Source: Streptomyces griseiscabiei
GTDB lineage: Bacteria > Actinomycetota > Actinomycetes > Streptomycetales > Streptomycetaceae
Assembly: GCF_020010925.1 (NCBI RefSeq)
Contig: NZ_JAGJBZ010000001.1
Location: 3,265,001-3,329,000 of the forward strand
DNA length: 64,000 nt
Reading direction: 5' to 3'
Shown here: one piece after another, positions 23,741 through 32,562 of the stretch
Numbering within the stretch: position 1 is the stretch's first letter
Layout: each line of letters begins with the position of its first letter
Notes under the pieces: model-generated
Told to the model about the DNA's origin: nothing
Databases searched by the model: none
The model's input: only the letters and a program-made list of their open reading frames with translations
Made by a program: the position numbers and the translations under genes

Positions 23741-23787
23741 GCCATGGGGTGCTGTCTGTGGGAACCCCACAGACAGCACCCCATGGC
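23741..23787 (-). terminator. Perfect 22-bp hairpin with 3-nt loop
   Basis: Arms 23741-23762 and 23766-23787 are fully complementary. It lies 9 bp after the SEC-C gene stop and about 100 bp upstream of fabG on the same strand, so it probably terminates the SEC-C transcript. Confidence 0.85.
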
Positions 23788-23795
23788 AAAGTGGA

Positions 23796-24947
23796 TCACC
23801 TGAGTGCGGGATCCCCACAGCACTTCTTGTACTTGCGCTCCGAGCCGCACCAGCACGGTCCGTTGCGCGGCGGCGGCCAGTCGACCGCCTGCCCCGTGCG
23901 GGCCAGTTCGGCGGCGTACGCGGACCGGACCGCCGGAGTGTCGAGGGAACCGCTTCCCGTCGCCTCCGCGTACGCCGTCAGATCGCCCACCGTCGCCCGG
24001 CCGACCGCCAGGCGTGGGGCGCCCTCGTCGGACAGCTCGCGCAGTGTCCGTTCGACCTGGCGACGATAGTCCGCGTGGTCGTCGCCGTACGCCTCCACGA
24101 CGGACGGCAGGCGCTGGAGCAGCCGCGCGAACTCTCCCGGCGGCCAGAACAGAACACAGGTCTTCAGCCGGCCGGAAGACAGCAGCTCGTCTTCGGCGAA
24201 GTCGTGCGCGAGCGCCTCGAACTCGGCCAGCACGGCATCTGTGCCCCCGGCCTCCAGCCGCTTCCTGCGAAGTGGATCGTGCAACTCATCCAGCGGGCGC
24301 ACCCGGCCGCCCCCCGCGAGGCTGGCACGTTGTTCGTGCAGTGCGTCTGCCAGGTGGTCCCAGTCGTCGTGCGGTTCGCCGAGCAGTCGCCGTACTCGGT
24401 GGCGGCCGATGACGAGTTCCTCCAGACCGAAGGAGTCCGGGGAATCGGCGACCACGTCGGCCGTCACGGTGGCGCCGACGCCCAAGGCATGTGTGACCCC
24501 GGACGTGAACCACTCGGCGGCCTTCGCCGTCTCGCCCCCGGCCTCGAAGACCTCGGCGACGATGCTCCAGGCGGCCGGGTCCCGGGGGTGCCGCGCGCGG
24601 AACGCGGCAGCGGCGGCGCGGGCCACATCCTCCTTCCCGGCCTCCCACAGCGCGTTGATACGCCAGGCGTCCACGATGTCCGGCTCCCGGCAGCCGCCCG
24701 ACGCCGGGTCGAGCAGCCGCTCGTAGAGCGCGACCGCCCGCTCGTGCTCTCCGGCGTCGAGCCATGCCTCGGCGGCCTCGCGAAGCAGCTCCTCACGCTC
24801 TTCCGGACATCGCTCCGCCAGTCGTTCACTCTCCTCGGCGAACTGGGCGTGGTTGCTGCCCCCCAGCGCACCGGGAGGGACAGCGGCGGGCTGCCGGGCC
24901 TTGCGTGCCTTGTTGCTCCTGCTGGACATGCAGCGCTTGCTGGACAT
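23796..24947 (-). CDS. SEC-C zinc-finger domain protein with TPR-like repeats
   Basis: A 383-residue cytoplasmic protein. The N-terminal half (about 35-165) carries TPR-like helical repeats (AEAWLDAGEHERAVALYERLL, AAWSIVAEVFEAGGETAKAAEWF). The extreme C-terminus is a SEC-C metal-binding motif, NGPCWCGSERKYKKCCGDP (four zinc ligands C-C-C-C). SEC-C modules occur in SecA and in many regulatory proteins, and the precise role here is unknown. Two starts are possible, 24947 and 24929; the first six residues are partly duplicated (MSSKRC, then MSSRSN). Monocistronic, followed by a strong hairpin. Confidence 0.82.
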   Translation of the reverse strand: MSSKRCMSSRSNKARKARQPAAVPPGALGGSNHAQFAEESERLAERCPEEREELLREAAEAWLDAGEHERAVALYERLLDPASGGCREPDIVDAWRINALWEAGKEDVARAAAAAFRARHPRDPAAWSIVAEVFEAGGETAKAAEWFTSGVTHALGVGATVTADVVADSPDSFGLEELVIGRHRVRRLLGEPHDDWDHLADALHEQRASLAGGGRVRPLDELHDPLRRKRLEAGGTDAVLAEFEALAHDFAEDELLSSGRLKTCVLFWPPGEFARLLQRLPSVVEAYGDDHADYRRQVERTLRELSDEGAPRLAVGRATVGDLTAYAEATGSGSLDTPAVRSAYAAELARTGQAVDWPPPRNGPCWCGSERKYKKCCGDPALR

Positions 24948-25257
24948 GAACTCACGGTAGTGGGGACGCGGTTGGGGTGGAGGGGGAACCTCCCCTGATC
25001 ACACCTTCGTGATGAGCGAGACGGACATCTTGCACTGGAGCACGCTGTTCGAGGATCCCAACGCCACGGAACCTGATGGACACGAGGTAGGAGGTCCGCC
25101 TCCTGGGTGGTCAGGACGGCTGGAGTGGGCCGCCGGCCGGTGGCCATCGCTCGCGTGACTGTCCGGCCAGCCACCTGCATGCCCGGTGTTGCCGCAGCTA
25201 CTTCACGCTCTTCAGGGCAAGGACAAGGGCCAGGGCCCAGAACCCCGATGGCCGCGC
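24948..25257. other. Gene-poor gap; no convincing gene
   Basis: Between the SEC-C start and the truncated small ORF. A 48-codon ORF on + (25012-25158) was considered and not accepted. No terminators stand out; GGAGGGGGAACCTCCCC near 24980 is a weak hairpin. The region may be decayed sequence from the missing end of the neighbouring pseudogene. Confidence 0.5.
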
Positions 25258-25422
25258 TCAGCATGTCAGCGGGCACGGGCAGTACAGCGTGCGCCAGTGG
25301 CCCTCGGACCTGAGCGTCCACCCGTCAGCACCGAGCCGCTTCAGGAGCTCCCCGACCTCCTTGCTCGGATGGTCCGCCGCAGCGATCTCGTGTCCACTAC
25401 GTCCACCGCGCACTCCGCCCAT
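25258..25422 (-). pseudogene. Truncated small protein gene of the WhiJ-like set
   Basis: The frame reads KEVGELLKRLGADGWTLRSE then GHWRTLYCPC and stops three residues later. I recall a small streptomycete family with this HicA-like pattern, encoded beside anti-sigma-type ATPase genes, in which the CPCG motif is followed by about 20-30 more residues (an SVSGTPRNPG-like strand). That tail is missing here. The frame overlaps the 3' end of the ATPase gene, as expected for a coupled partner. The start is unclear; the ATG at 25422 is a guess. It may be a disrupted toxin-like partner. Confidence 0.45.
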
Positions 25423-25841
25423 ACGGTCTTGCCGGGCCCCGTGCGCTCCTCGACGCCCCAACGCGCCGCGACGGCCTCGACGATGAGCAGCCCTCTGCCG
25501 CCCTCGGCGTCCGCCGGATCACCGGTCGGCGGTTCCGGAGGCCCGGGGTGCCTCGGGTGCGTGTCGGACACCTCGACGCGTACGACGCCCTCGGCAGGAG
25601 CGTGCGTACGGGCGTACTTGAGCCGCAGCTCGAAGTCGCGGCCGTGCAGCGCGGCGTTGGCGGCGAGTTCGGCGACGACGAGGGCGACGGTGTCGGATGC
25701 GGGGCTGCCGTACGGCACGTCCCACAGGTCGAGCCGGTACCGGGCGGTCCGCCGGGCGAGGCGGGCTCCTCGGCGTGTGGCCGGGAAACGCCGCACGAAC
25801 ACACTTACGGTAACGGCCTCCTGGGCCGGTGGCACTGGCAT
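25341..25841 (-). CDS. Anti-sigma-type ATP-binding protein (HATPase_c_2, RsbW-like)
   Basis: A 166-residue GHKL ATPase. N-box VALVVAELAANAALHG, G1 box in SDTHPRHPGPPEPP (degenerate) and G2 GGRGLLIVEAVAARWGV. Such proteins resemble RsbW/SpoIIAB kinases, but most streptomycete copies have no demonstrated sigma partner. The start at 25841 follows no strong Shine-Dalgarno site and is moderately certain. It diverges from the XRE/DUF5753 gene, giving the arrangement seen at whiJ and abaA loci of S. coelicolor. Confidence 0.85.
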   Translation of the reverse strand: MPVPPAQEAVTVSVFVRRFPATRRGARLARRTARYRLDLWDVPYGSPASDTVALVVAELAANAALHGRDFELRLKYARTHAPAEGVVRVEVSDTHPRHPGPPEPPTGDPADAEGGRGLLIVEAVAARWGVEERTGPGKTVWAECAVDVVDTRSLRRTIRARRSGSS

Positions 25842-26027
25842 GCGACCAGCGTCGTGTCGTCCTTCGGTCCGCCAACAGGGACGACGCCCATACAGACACG
25901 GCTGTACCGGTACACACTCTGGACTGGGTGGATAACTCCCCGTGACGCTGGTCGGATCGGGCGGTTGGGCCGGTGGGAGCGGGGACCGGCGAGGGCGTGG
26001 ACGGATGAGCACGGGAGGCGCGCGGCG

Positions 26028-26885
26028 ATGACTGCGGACCAGGGCGGCGCAGAGAACGGCACCAGCGGCACCGAGGCGGAACTCTCCGACAGCCTCAGGA
26101 CCTTCGGGGCGGTCCTGAAGGCACTGCGGGAGGAATCCGGCCTGACGCAGGAGGAGTTCGCTCTGCGGGTGCGGTACTCGCACGCGTACATCGCCAAGAT
26201 CGAGCAGGGGAAGCGGTTCCCTCCCACGGATCTGCCGGAGCGGGCGGCGGAGGCGTTGGGGCCGGTCGCGCTCAAGGTCCTCACGGCGGCGGCGAAGAGT
26301 CTGACGAGGCGGGCGGGGCTGGCGTCCTGGTTCCGGCAGTGGGCGGGGATCGAGGAGGAGGCGATCTCCTTGTACGCGTATGAGTGCCGGGCGGTGCCGG
26401 GGTTGTTGCAGCCGGAAGGGTACATCCGGGCGATCTTCGACCGACAGATTCCGCCCTTGTCGGAGGAGCAGTTCGAGCGACAGGTAGCCGCACGGCAGGA
26501 ACGGCAGCGGCTGCTGGACGAGCGCCCGAACACCGCGTTCTCCTTCCTCATCGAGCAGGCCGTACTGGAACGCCGACTGGGAGGCAAAGAGGTGGCACGG
26601 GAGGTCATCGCCAACCTCTTGGAACACGGCACCCGCCGAAACGTCGAGATCCTCGTCATGCCCCTCCGGCAGGAGGATCACTCCGGCGTCGACGGCCAGA
26701 TGTACCTCGCTGAACGTGACAATCACCAGTGGGTCGGTTACGTCGAGGGCCACGGCAGCAGCACCCTCCTGGCGGAGCCGAAATTGGTGAGTTCCATGCT
26801 CCAGCGCTATGGGAAGATGCGCTCACAGGCCCTGAGTCGTATGGCCACGGTGGACCTGCTGAGGGAGATGCAAGGAGCGCTATGA
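26028..26885 (+). CDS. XRE-family regulator with DUF5753 (WhiJ/Scr1-like)
   Basis: A 285-residue DNA-binding protein. HTH_31/XRE domain at about 20-85 (FGAVLKALREESGLTQEEFA, YSHAYIAKIEQGKRFPP), then the DUF5753 domain at about 100-280 (SLYAYECRAVPGLLQPEGYI, FLIEQAVLERRLGG, VEILVMPLRQEDHSG). Paralogues such as WhiJ repress aerial development until antagonised by a DUF397 partner, which is encoded here with a 4-bp overlap. The ATG at 26028 follows GGGAGGCG. The divergent anti-sigma-type ATPase gene completes the set. Confidence 0.92.
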   Translation: MTADQGGAENGTSGTEAELSDSLRTFGAVLKALREESGLTQEEFALRVRYSHAYIAKIEQGKRFPPTDLPERAAEALGPVALKVLTAAAKSLTRRAGLASWFRQWAGIEEEAISLYAYECRAVPGLLQPEGYIRAIFDRQIPPLSEEQFERQVAARQERQRLLDERPNTAFSFLIEQAVLERRLGGKEVAREVIANLLEHGTRRNVEILVMPLRQEDHSGVDGQMYLAERDNHQWVGYVEGHGSSTLLAEPKLVSSMLQRYGKMRSQALSRMATVDLLREMQGAL

Positions 26886-27076
26886 GCACCGAACTGGCCT
26901 GGTTCAAGAGCAGCTACAGCGGCAGTGGCGGCGGCAACTGCCTCGAAGTCGCCGTGCGCCCCGAAGCGGTCCACGTTCGCGACTCCAAGGACAAGAGCAT
27001 CCGTCCCCTCACCGTCACACCATCCGCCTGGACGGCGTTCACCGCACTCGCGGCGGGCTCGGCCGCGCACGGCTGA
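26882..27076 (+). CDS. DUF397 small protein (partner of the XRE/DUF5753 regulator)
   Basis: A 64-residue DUF397 protein: LAWFKSSYSGSGGGNCLEVA, VHVRDSKDKSIRPLTVTPSAW. DUF397 proteins pair with DUF5753 HTH proteins and behave like antitoxin or antagonist partners; in S. coelicolor the whiJ neighbour acts this way. The ATGA overlap with the regulator stop implies translational coupling and near-equal expression. Terminated by the hairpin at 27101. Confidence 0.93.
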   Translation: MSTELAWFKSSYSGSGGGNCLEVAVRPEAVHVRDSKDKSIRPLTVTPSAWTAFTALAAGSAAHG

Positions 27077-27100
27077 GGCCACGTCGTACACGAAGTTCGC

Positions 27101-27137
27101 GGCGGGCACGGGAGTTGGTTCCCCGTGCCCGCCTTTT
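27101..27137 (+). terminator. Rho-independent terminator after the DUF397 gene
   Basis: GGCGGGCACGGG (27101-27112) pairs with CCCGTGCCCGCC (27122-27133), followed by TTTTGT. Confidence 0.88.
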
Positions 27138-27217
27138 GTCTGTGCCCGTTGTCCGTGCCCCATGATTCACTGCCTCCGACGGCCATCACAGGCAAGCGCC
27201 CGAAGGGACTCCCACCC

Positions 27218-28741
27218 GTGCCCCATGCAGTCGATCAGTCGTTCCTGGCACTCCCCCTACGCGCCCTGGCCGACGCCGCGCTCGCCCGTGCCCGGGCCCT
27301 CGGTGCCGAGCACGCGGACTTCCGGTTCGAGCGGGTGCGGAGCGCCTCCTGGCGGCTGCGGGACGCGAAGCCGGCCGGGTCGTCGGACACGACGGATCTG
27401 GGGTACGCGGTACGGGTGGTGCACGGCGGGACCTGGGGGTTCGCGTCCGGGGTGGATCTGACGATGGACGCCGCCGCGAAGGTCGCCTCGCAGGCCGTGG
27501 CGATGGCCAAGCTGTCGGCGCAGGTCATCAAGGCCGCCGGGTCCGACGAGAGGGTCGAGCTGGCCGACGAGCCGGTGCACGCGGAGAAGACCTGGGTCTC
27601 GTCGTACGGGATCGACCCCTTCGCCGTCCCCGACGAGGAGAAGTCCGCGCTGCTGGCGCAGTGGAGCGCGCGGCTGCTGGCGGCCGACGGGATCAACCAT
27701 GTCGACGCCTCGCTGCTCGCCGTGCACGAGAACAAGTTCTACGCGGACACCGCCGGGACCGTGACCACCCAGCAGCGGGTCCGGCTGCATCCGTCGCTGA
27801 CGGCGGTGTCGGTCGACGAGTCCAGCGGAGAGTTCGACTCGATGCGGACGCTGGCGCCGCCGGCCGGGCGCGGCTGGGAGTACGTGACGGGCACCGGCTG
27901 GGACTGGGACGACGAGCTGGCGCGCATCCCGGAGCTGCTCGCCGAGAAGATGCGGGCGCCCAGCGTCGAGGCGGGCGTCTACGACCTGGTGGTGGACCCC
28001 TCCAACCTGTGGCTGACCATCCACGAGTCCATCGGGCACGCCACCGAGCTGGACCGCGCGCTCGGCTACGAGGCCGCCTACGCCGGTACGTCCTTCGCCA
28101 CCTTCGACAAGCTCCACAAGCTGCGGTACGGCTCCGAGCTGATGAACGTCACCGGTGACCGCACCGCCGAGCACGGTCTGGCGACCATCGGGTACGACGA
28201 CGAGGGCGTGGAGTGCCAGAGCTGGGACCTGGTGCGGGACGGGACGCTCGTCGGCTATCAACTCGACCGCCGTATCGCGAGGTTGACCGGTCTCGGGCGG
28301 TCCAACGGCTGTGCGTACGCCGACTCCCCCGGGCATGTGCCGGTGCAGCGGATGGCGAACGTGTCGCTGCGGCCGGACCCGGCGGGCATGTCCACCGAGG
28401 ACCTGATCGGCGGGGTCGACCGGGGGATCTACGTGGTCGGGGACCGGTCGTGGTCCATCGACATGCAGCGCTACAACTTCCAGTTCACCGGGCAGCGGTT
28501 CTTCCGGATCGAGAACGGGCGGATCACCGGACAGCTGCGGGACGTCGCCTACCAGGCCACGACCACCGACTTCTGGGGGTCCATGGCGGCCTTGGGCGGG
28601 CCGCAGACGTACGTCCTCGGCGGCGCCTTCAACTGCGGCAAGGCCCAGCCGGGCCAGGTCGCCGCGGTCTCGCACGGCTGCCCGTCGGCCCTCTTCAAGG
28701 GCGTCAACATCCTCAACACCACGCAGGAGGCCGGTCGATGA
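27218..28741 (+). CDS. tldD: Metalloprotease subunit TldD
   Basis: A 507-residue TldD, catalytic half of the TldD/TldE heterodimeric protease that degrades unfolded peptides and, in E. coli, processes microcin B17. The zinc motif HESIGHATE (His269, His273) is intact. Other family blocks: GYAVRVVHGGTWGFAS, ATIGYDDEGVECQ and GFxC-type end AAVSHGCPSALFKGV. The GTG at 27218 follows GAAGGGAC; a longer in-frame extension is excluded by the upstream terminator. It overlaps tldE by 4 bp. No RiPP precursor gene is nearby, so a housekeeping role is likely. Confidence 0.93.
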   Translation: MPHAVDQSFLALPLRALADAALARARALGAEHADFRFERVRSASWRLRDAKPAGSSDTTDLGYAVRVVHGGTWGFASGVDLTMDAAAKVASQAVAMAKLSAQVIKAAGSDERVELADEPVHAEKTWVSSYGIDPFAVPDEEKSALLAQWSARLLAADGINHVDASLLAVHENKFYADTAGTVTTQQRVRLHPSLTAVSVDESSGEFDSMRTLAPPAGRGWEYVTGTGWDWDDELARIPELLAEKMRAPSVEAGVYDLVVDPSNLWLTIHESIGHATELDRALGYEAAYAGTSFATFDKLHKLRYGSELMNVTGDRTAEHGLATIGYDDEGVECQSWDLVRDGTLVGYQLDRRIARLTGLGRSNGCAYADSPGHVPVQRMANVSLRPDPAGMSTEDLIGGVDRGIYVVGDRSWSIDMQRYNFQFTGQRFFRIENGRITGQLRDVAYQATTTDFWGSMAALGGPQTYVLGGAFNCGKAQPGQVAAVSHGCPSALFKGVNILNTTQEAGR

Positions 28742-30141
28742 GCGCCCGTGACAGCAAGGCCCACAAGCCCCACGAGATCGTCGAGCGGGCCCTCGGACTC
28801 TCCCGCGCCGACGGCTGTGTGGTGATCGCCGACGAGTACTCGACGGCGAACCTGCGCTGGGCGGGCAACGCGCTGACCACGAACGGGGTCACCCGGGGCC
28901 GGTCGGTGACCGTCGTCGCCCTGGTCGACGGCAAGGAGGGCACCGCCTCCGGGGTGGTGTCGCGGTCGGCGGTCACCGCCGAGGAGCTGGAGCCGCTGGT
29001 GCGGGCCGCCGAGGCCGCCGCGCGCGGCGCGGGACCCGCCGAGGACGCGCAGCCGCTGATCACGGGCGTGGAGCACTCCCCCGACTTCACGGACGCGCCC
29101 GCCGAGACCTCCTCCGCCGTGTTCGCCGACTTCGCGCCGGCGCTCGGCGAGTCCTTCGCCCGCGCGCGTGCGGGCGGCCGGGAGCTGTACGGCTTCGCCA
29201 ACCACGAGCTGGTCTCCAGCTATCTCGGTACGTCCACCGGACTGCGGCTGCGGCACGACCAGCCGAACGGAACGCTGGAGCTGAACGCCAAGTCGCCGGA
29301 CCGCAAGCGCTCGGCGTGGGCGGGGCGCTCCACCCGGGACTTCAAGGACGTCGACCCGGCGGCCCTGGACGCCGAGCTGGCCGTACGGCTGGGCTGGGCC
29401 GAGCGGCGGGTGCCGCTGCCGGCGGGGCGGTACGAGACGCTGCTGCCGCCGACGGCCGTGGCGGATCTGCTGATCTACCAGATGTGGTCGGCGTCGGCGC
29501 GGGACGCGGCCGAGGGCAGGACCGTGTTCAGCAAGCCCGGCGGTGGCACCCGGATCGGCGAGCGGCTGACCGAGCTGCCGCTGAGCCTGCGCAGCGACCC
29601 GAACGAGCCGGGCCTGGAGTCCGCGCCGTTCGTGCTGGCCCACTCCTCCGGCGGCGACAGCTCGGTCTTCGACAACGGGCTGCCGCTGGGGGCGACGGAC
29701 TGGATCAGCCGGGGCGAGATCGCGCGTCTGCCGACCACCCGGCACAGCGCCGGCCTGACCGGGCTGCCGGTGGTGCCGACGATCGGCAATCTGATCCTGG
29801 ACGGCGGTGACGACCGCTCCCTGGAGGAGATGGTCGCGAACACCGGGCGCGGGCTGCTGCTGACCTGCCTGTGGTACATCCGCGAGGTGGACCCGGCGAC
29901 GCTGCTGCTGACCGGGCTGACCCGGGACGGCGTCTACCTCGTGGAGAACGGCGAGGTCACGGGCGAGGTCAACAACTTCCGGTTCAACGAGTCGCCGGTC
30001 GACCTGCTCGGCCGGGCCACCGAGGCGGGGCGGACCGAGAAGACGCTGCCGCGCGAGTGGAGCGACTACTTCACCAGGGCGGCGATGCCCGCGCTGCGGG
30101 TGCCGGATTTCAATATGAGTTCTGTCAGCCAGGGCGTATAA
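28738..30141 (+). CDS. tldE: TldE/PmbA metalloprotease partner subunit
   Basis: A 467-residue TldE (PmbA), the non-catalytic partner that completes the TldD active chamber. Family patterns: [24 protein letters not shown] N-terminus, [16 protein letters not shown], and the C-terminal [20 protein letters not shown] with [12 protein letters not shown]. It lacks the HExxxH motif, as expected. It starts within the tldD stop (ATGA), so it is co-translated, and is followed 50 bp later by tyrS, possibly on the same transcript. Confidence 0.93.
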   Translation: MSARDSKAHKPHEIVERALGLSRADGCVVIADEYSTANLRWAGNALTTNGVTRGRSVTVVALVDGKEGTASGVVSRSAVTAEELEPLVRAAEAAARGAGPAEDAQPLITGVEHSPDFTDAPAETSSAVFADFAPALGESFARARAGGRELYGFANHELVSSYLGTSTGLRLRHDQPNGTLELNAKSPDRKRSAWAGRSTRDFKDVDPAALDAELAVRLGWAERRVPLPAGRYETLLPPTAVADLLIYQMWSASARDAAEGRTVFSKPGGGTRIGERLTELPLSLRSDPNEPGLESAPFVLAHSSGGDSSVFDNGLPLGATDWISRGEIARLPTTRHSAGLTGLPVVPTIGNLILDGGDDRSLEEMVANTGRGLLLTCLWYIREVDPATLLLTGLTRDGVYLVENGEVTGEVNNFRFNESPVDLLGRATEAGRTEKTLPREWSDYFTRAAMPALRVPDFNMSSVSQGV

Positions 30142-30191
30142 CCTCGTACCTGATTCACCTGGTGCGACCCGATCGAGGAGACACGAGAACC

Positions 30192-31460
30192 GTGACGGAC
30201 ATCGTCGACGAGCTGAAGTGGCGAGGGCTGTTCGCCCTGTCCACCGACGAGGACGCCTTGCGCAAGGCGCTCGCGGACGGTCCTGTCACGTTCTATTGCG
30301 GTTTCGACCCGACCGCGCCGTCCCTGCACGTCGGGCATCTGGTGCAGGTGCTCACGGTGCGCCGGCTCCAGCAGGCCGGGCACCGGCCGCTGGCGCTGGT
30401 CGGCGGCGCGACGGGTCTGATCGGCGACCCCCGCCCGACGGCGGAGCGCACACTGAACGACCCGGAGACGGTCGCGGGCTGGGTCGGCAGGCTGCGCGCC
30501 CAGATCGAGCCGTTCCTGTCCTTCGAGGGCGAGAACGCGGCCGTCATGGTCAACAACCTCGACTGGACCGAGGGCCTGTCCGCCATCGAGTTCCTGCGGG
30601 ACATCGGCAAGCACTTCCGCGTCAACAAGATGCTGACGAAGGACTCCGTCGCCCGGCGGCTGGAGTCCGACCAGGGCATCAGCTACACCGAGTTCAGCTA
30701 CCAGATCCTCCAGGGCATGGACTTCCTCCAGCTCTACCGGAGGCACGGCTGCACACTCCAGCAGGGCGGCAGCGACCAGTGGGGCAACCTCACGGCCGGC
30801 CTGGACCTGATCCACCGCCTGGAGCCCGGTGTGGAGGCGCACGCGCTGGCCACCCCGCTGATGACCAAGGCGGACGGCACCAAGTTCGGCAAGACCGAGG
30901 GCGGCGCCGTCTGGCTCGACCCGGAGATGACGACGCCGTACGCGTTCTACCAGTTCTGGCTGAACGTGGACGACCGCGACATCACCCGGTACATGCGGAT
31001 CCTGTCCTTCAAGTCCCGTGCGGAGCTGGAGGAGTTGGAGGCGCAGACCGAGGAGCGGCCGCAGGCGCGGGCCGCGCAGCGGGCGCTGGCCGAGGAGCTG
31101 ACGACGCTGGTGCACGGCCCGGAGCAGACGGCCGCGGTGATCGCCGCCTCCCGTGCGCTGTTCGGGCAGGGCGAGCTGGCGGAGCTGGACGAGAAGACGC
31201 TGGCGGCGGCGCTGTCCGAGCTGCCGCACGCGAAGGTCGCCGGGCTGGCGCCCGTCGTGGATCTCCTCGCCGAGGTCGGGCTGGTGCCCAGCAAGTCCGC
31301 GGGGCGGCGGACCGTGAAGGAGGGCGGGGCGTACGTGAACAATGTGAAGGTCACCGCCGAGGACGCCGTTCCGGCGTCGGAGGACCTCATTCACGGGCGG
31401 TGGCTGGTGCTGCGGCGGGGCAAGAGGAATCTGGCGGCGGTCGAGGTCGTCGGGGCCTAG
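30192..31460 (+). CDS. tyrS: Tyrosyl-tRNA synthetase
   Basis: A 422-residue class Ic aminoacyl-tRNA synthetase charging tRNA-Tyr. HIGH-like HVGH at 46-49 ([13 protein letters not shown]), KMSKS-like KFGKT at 231-235, tyrosine-pocket [14 protein letters not shown] and [10 protein letters not shown]. The C-terminal S4 RNA-binding domain (about 350-420) shows [21 protein letters not shown]. The GTG start at 30192 is preceded by GAGGAG at 30175 with long (about 11 nt) spacing. No T-box-like leader was seen. Confidence 0.96.
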   Translation: MTDIVDELKWRGLFALSTDEDALRKALADGPVTFYCGFDPTAPSLHVGHLVQVLTVRRLQQAGHRPLALVGGATGLIGDPRPTAERTLNDPETVAGWVGRLRAQIEPFLSFEGENAAVMVNNLDWTEGLSAIEFLRDIGKHFRVNKMLTKDSVARRLESDQGISYTEFSYQILQGMDFLQLYRRHGCTLQQGGSDQWGNLTAGLDLIHRLEPGVEAHALATPLMTKADGTKFGKTEGGAVWLDPEMTTPYAFYQFWLNVDDRDITRYMRILSFKSRAELEELEAQTEERPQARAAQRALAEELTTLVHGPEQTAAVIAASRALFGQGELAELDEKTLAAALSELPHAKVAGLAPVVDLLAEVGLVPSKSAGRRTVKEGGAYVNNVKVTAEDAVPASEDLIHGRWLVLRRGKRNLAAVEVVGA

Positions 31461-31502
31461 ACGCCGTCGGGGGCGCGGGGATCTGGCGGCTGCCACCTCG
31501 TC

Positions 31503-31542
31503 GTGGTTGCTCGCGCAGTTCCCCGCGCCCCTTCGGGGCGCG
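31503..31542. repeat. Dispersed Streptomyces motif, copy 2, ending in a terminator stem
   Basis: GCTCGCGCAGTTCCCCGCGC continues into the hairpin CGCGCCCC-TTC-GGGGCGCG (31524-31542). A GGGGGCGCGGGG run near 31469 can also pair with it. It lies between convergent tyrS and the GlsB-like gene and probably terminates both. Confidence 0.72.
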
Positions 31543-31550
31543 TCCTGGGC

Positions 31551-31829
31551 TCAGGTGCGCTGCTTCCTCTTGCCCAGGGTCGCCATGTAGGCCATGTCGC
31601 CGAGGGCGACGATGATGATCGCGGCGACGAGCTGGAAGATGTGGCGGCTCCAGTCGATACCGGCGGTCTCCTCGACGCCGAAGCCGCGGGCGACGGCGTT
31701 GCCGACGATCGCGCCCAGCATGCCGAAGATCGTCGTCAGCCAGAGCGGGCTGTGCTGCTTGCCCGGGAGGATCGCCTTGGCCAACAGGCCGAGGATGAAT
31801 CCCACGATGATCGCCCACAACCAGCCCAT
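31551..31829 (-). CDS. GlsB/YeaQ/YmgE-family stress-response membrane protein
   Basis: A 92-residue transglycosylase-associated membrane protein with three helices (about 2-20, 28-46, 62-80). Family motifs: GFILGLLAKAILPG and the GMLGAIVGNAVARG glycine-zipper helix. A short basic tail (GKRKQRT) follows. Members are linked to general stress in several bacteria without known biochemical role. The ATG at 31829 has a strong GAGGAGGC site. Monocistronic. Confidence 0.88.
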   Translation of the reverse strand: MGWLWAIIVGFILGLLAKAILPGKQHSPLWLTTIFGMLGAIVGNAVARGFGVEETAGIDWSRHIFQLVAAIIIVALGDMAYMATLGKRKQRT

Positions 31830-32075
31830 GGCTGCCTCCTCGTACGGCTCGACGTGAGCAGTACGCCCAGTGTCGGCCCGCCCGCGGTACGCCGCATGTC
31901 GGGCACGGCCGTACGCGGCGCGGCGCATCTCCTCCACTCTCCGTGGAAGGTGACCCGGTCTCGTAGGCGGCGCAGACGCGGCGTAACGTGGAGCCTGTCC
32001 TGACCGTGTTCCGTGGAGCGGGCACGGACGGGCACGGGCCGGGGAGCGTCCGATACAGGCGGGTGGTGGAACGTG

Positions 32076-32447
32076 ATGCGGAAGCAGCAGAACGTCGAGG
32101 TCTTCCGGATCACGGGCGCCCGGCAGGGCCTCGCCGACGACGTCCGCGCCCGGCAGCGTCGCTACATCATCTCGATGTCCGTACGCACCCTCGCGGTGAT
32201 CGCCGCCGCGACCCTCTGGAACGTCGAACGGCACGTCGCGGTCGTCGCACTGGTGCTCGGCGCGGTGCTGCCGTACATCGCCGTGGTGATCGCCAACGCG
32301 GGCCGGGAGAACGCGCCCTCGCTGCCGTCGACGTTCGTACGGGCCCCCATGCGGCCGATGATCACGCCGTCCGCGGAACCCTTCCCGGAAGACGCGGCGG
32401 CCGATCCCGCGGACGGTCGGCGCAGTGAGCCGCGCGAGCGGGCCTGA
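32076..32447 (+). CDS. DUF3099 membrane protein
   Basis: A 123-residue actinobacterial protein. The N-terminal cytoplasmic motif VEVFRITGARQGLADDVRAR and RQRRYIISMSVRTL precede two transmembrane helices (about 32-48 and 55-73); the C-terminal tail is Pro/acidic. The family (DUF3099) has no known function. ATG 32076 chosen; GTG 32073 is also in frame. Confidence 0.82.
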   Translation: MRKQQNVEVFRITGARQGLADDVRARQRRYIISMSVRTLAVIAAATLWNVERHVAVVALVLGAVLPYIAVVIANAGRENAPSLPSTFVRAPMRPMITPSAEPFPEDAAADPADGRRSEPRERA

Positions 32448-32562
32448 GCACCGGGGATGTCCGCGAAGCGGAATCCGGCCACCCGCCAAGCTCAAGAAAT
32501 GCTCAGATCAATCATGTAGTTCCTGTGCCGGGCAGAGGCCTACCCGTGACATACTTCGTACG

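Noticed and set aside
25012..25158. 48-codon ORF on + (starts MSETDILHWSTLFEDPN)
   Set aside because: Plausible-looking start, but no ribosome binding site, mixed codon use and no known family; it lies in what looks like decayed DNA.
27218..30141. tldD/tldE as part of a RiPP biosynthetic cluster
   Set aside because: No precursor peptide, YcaO, or other maturation gene nearby; they adjoin tyrS and look like housekeeping genes.
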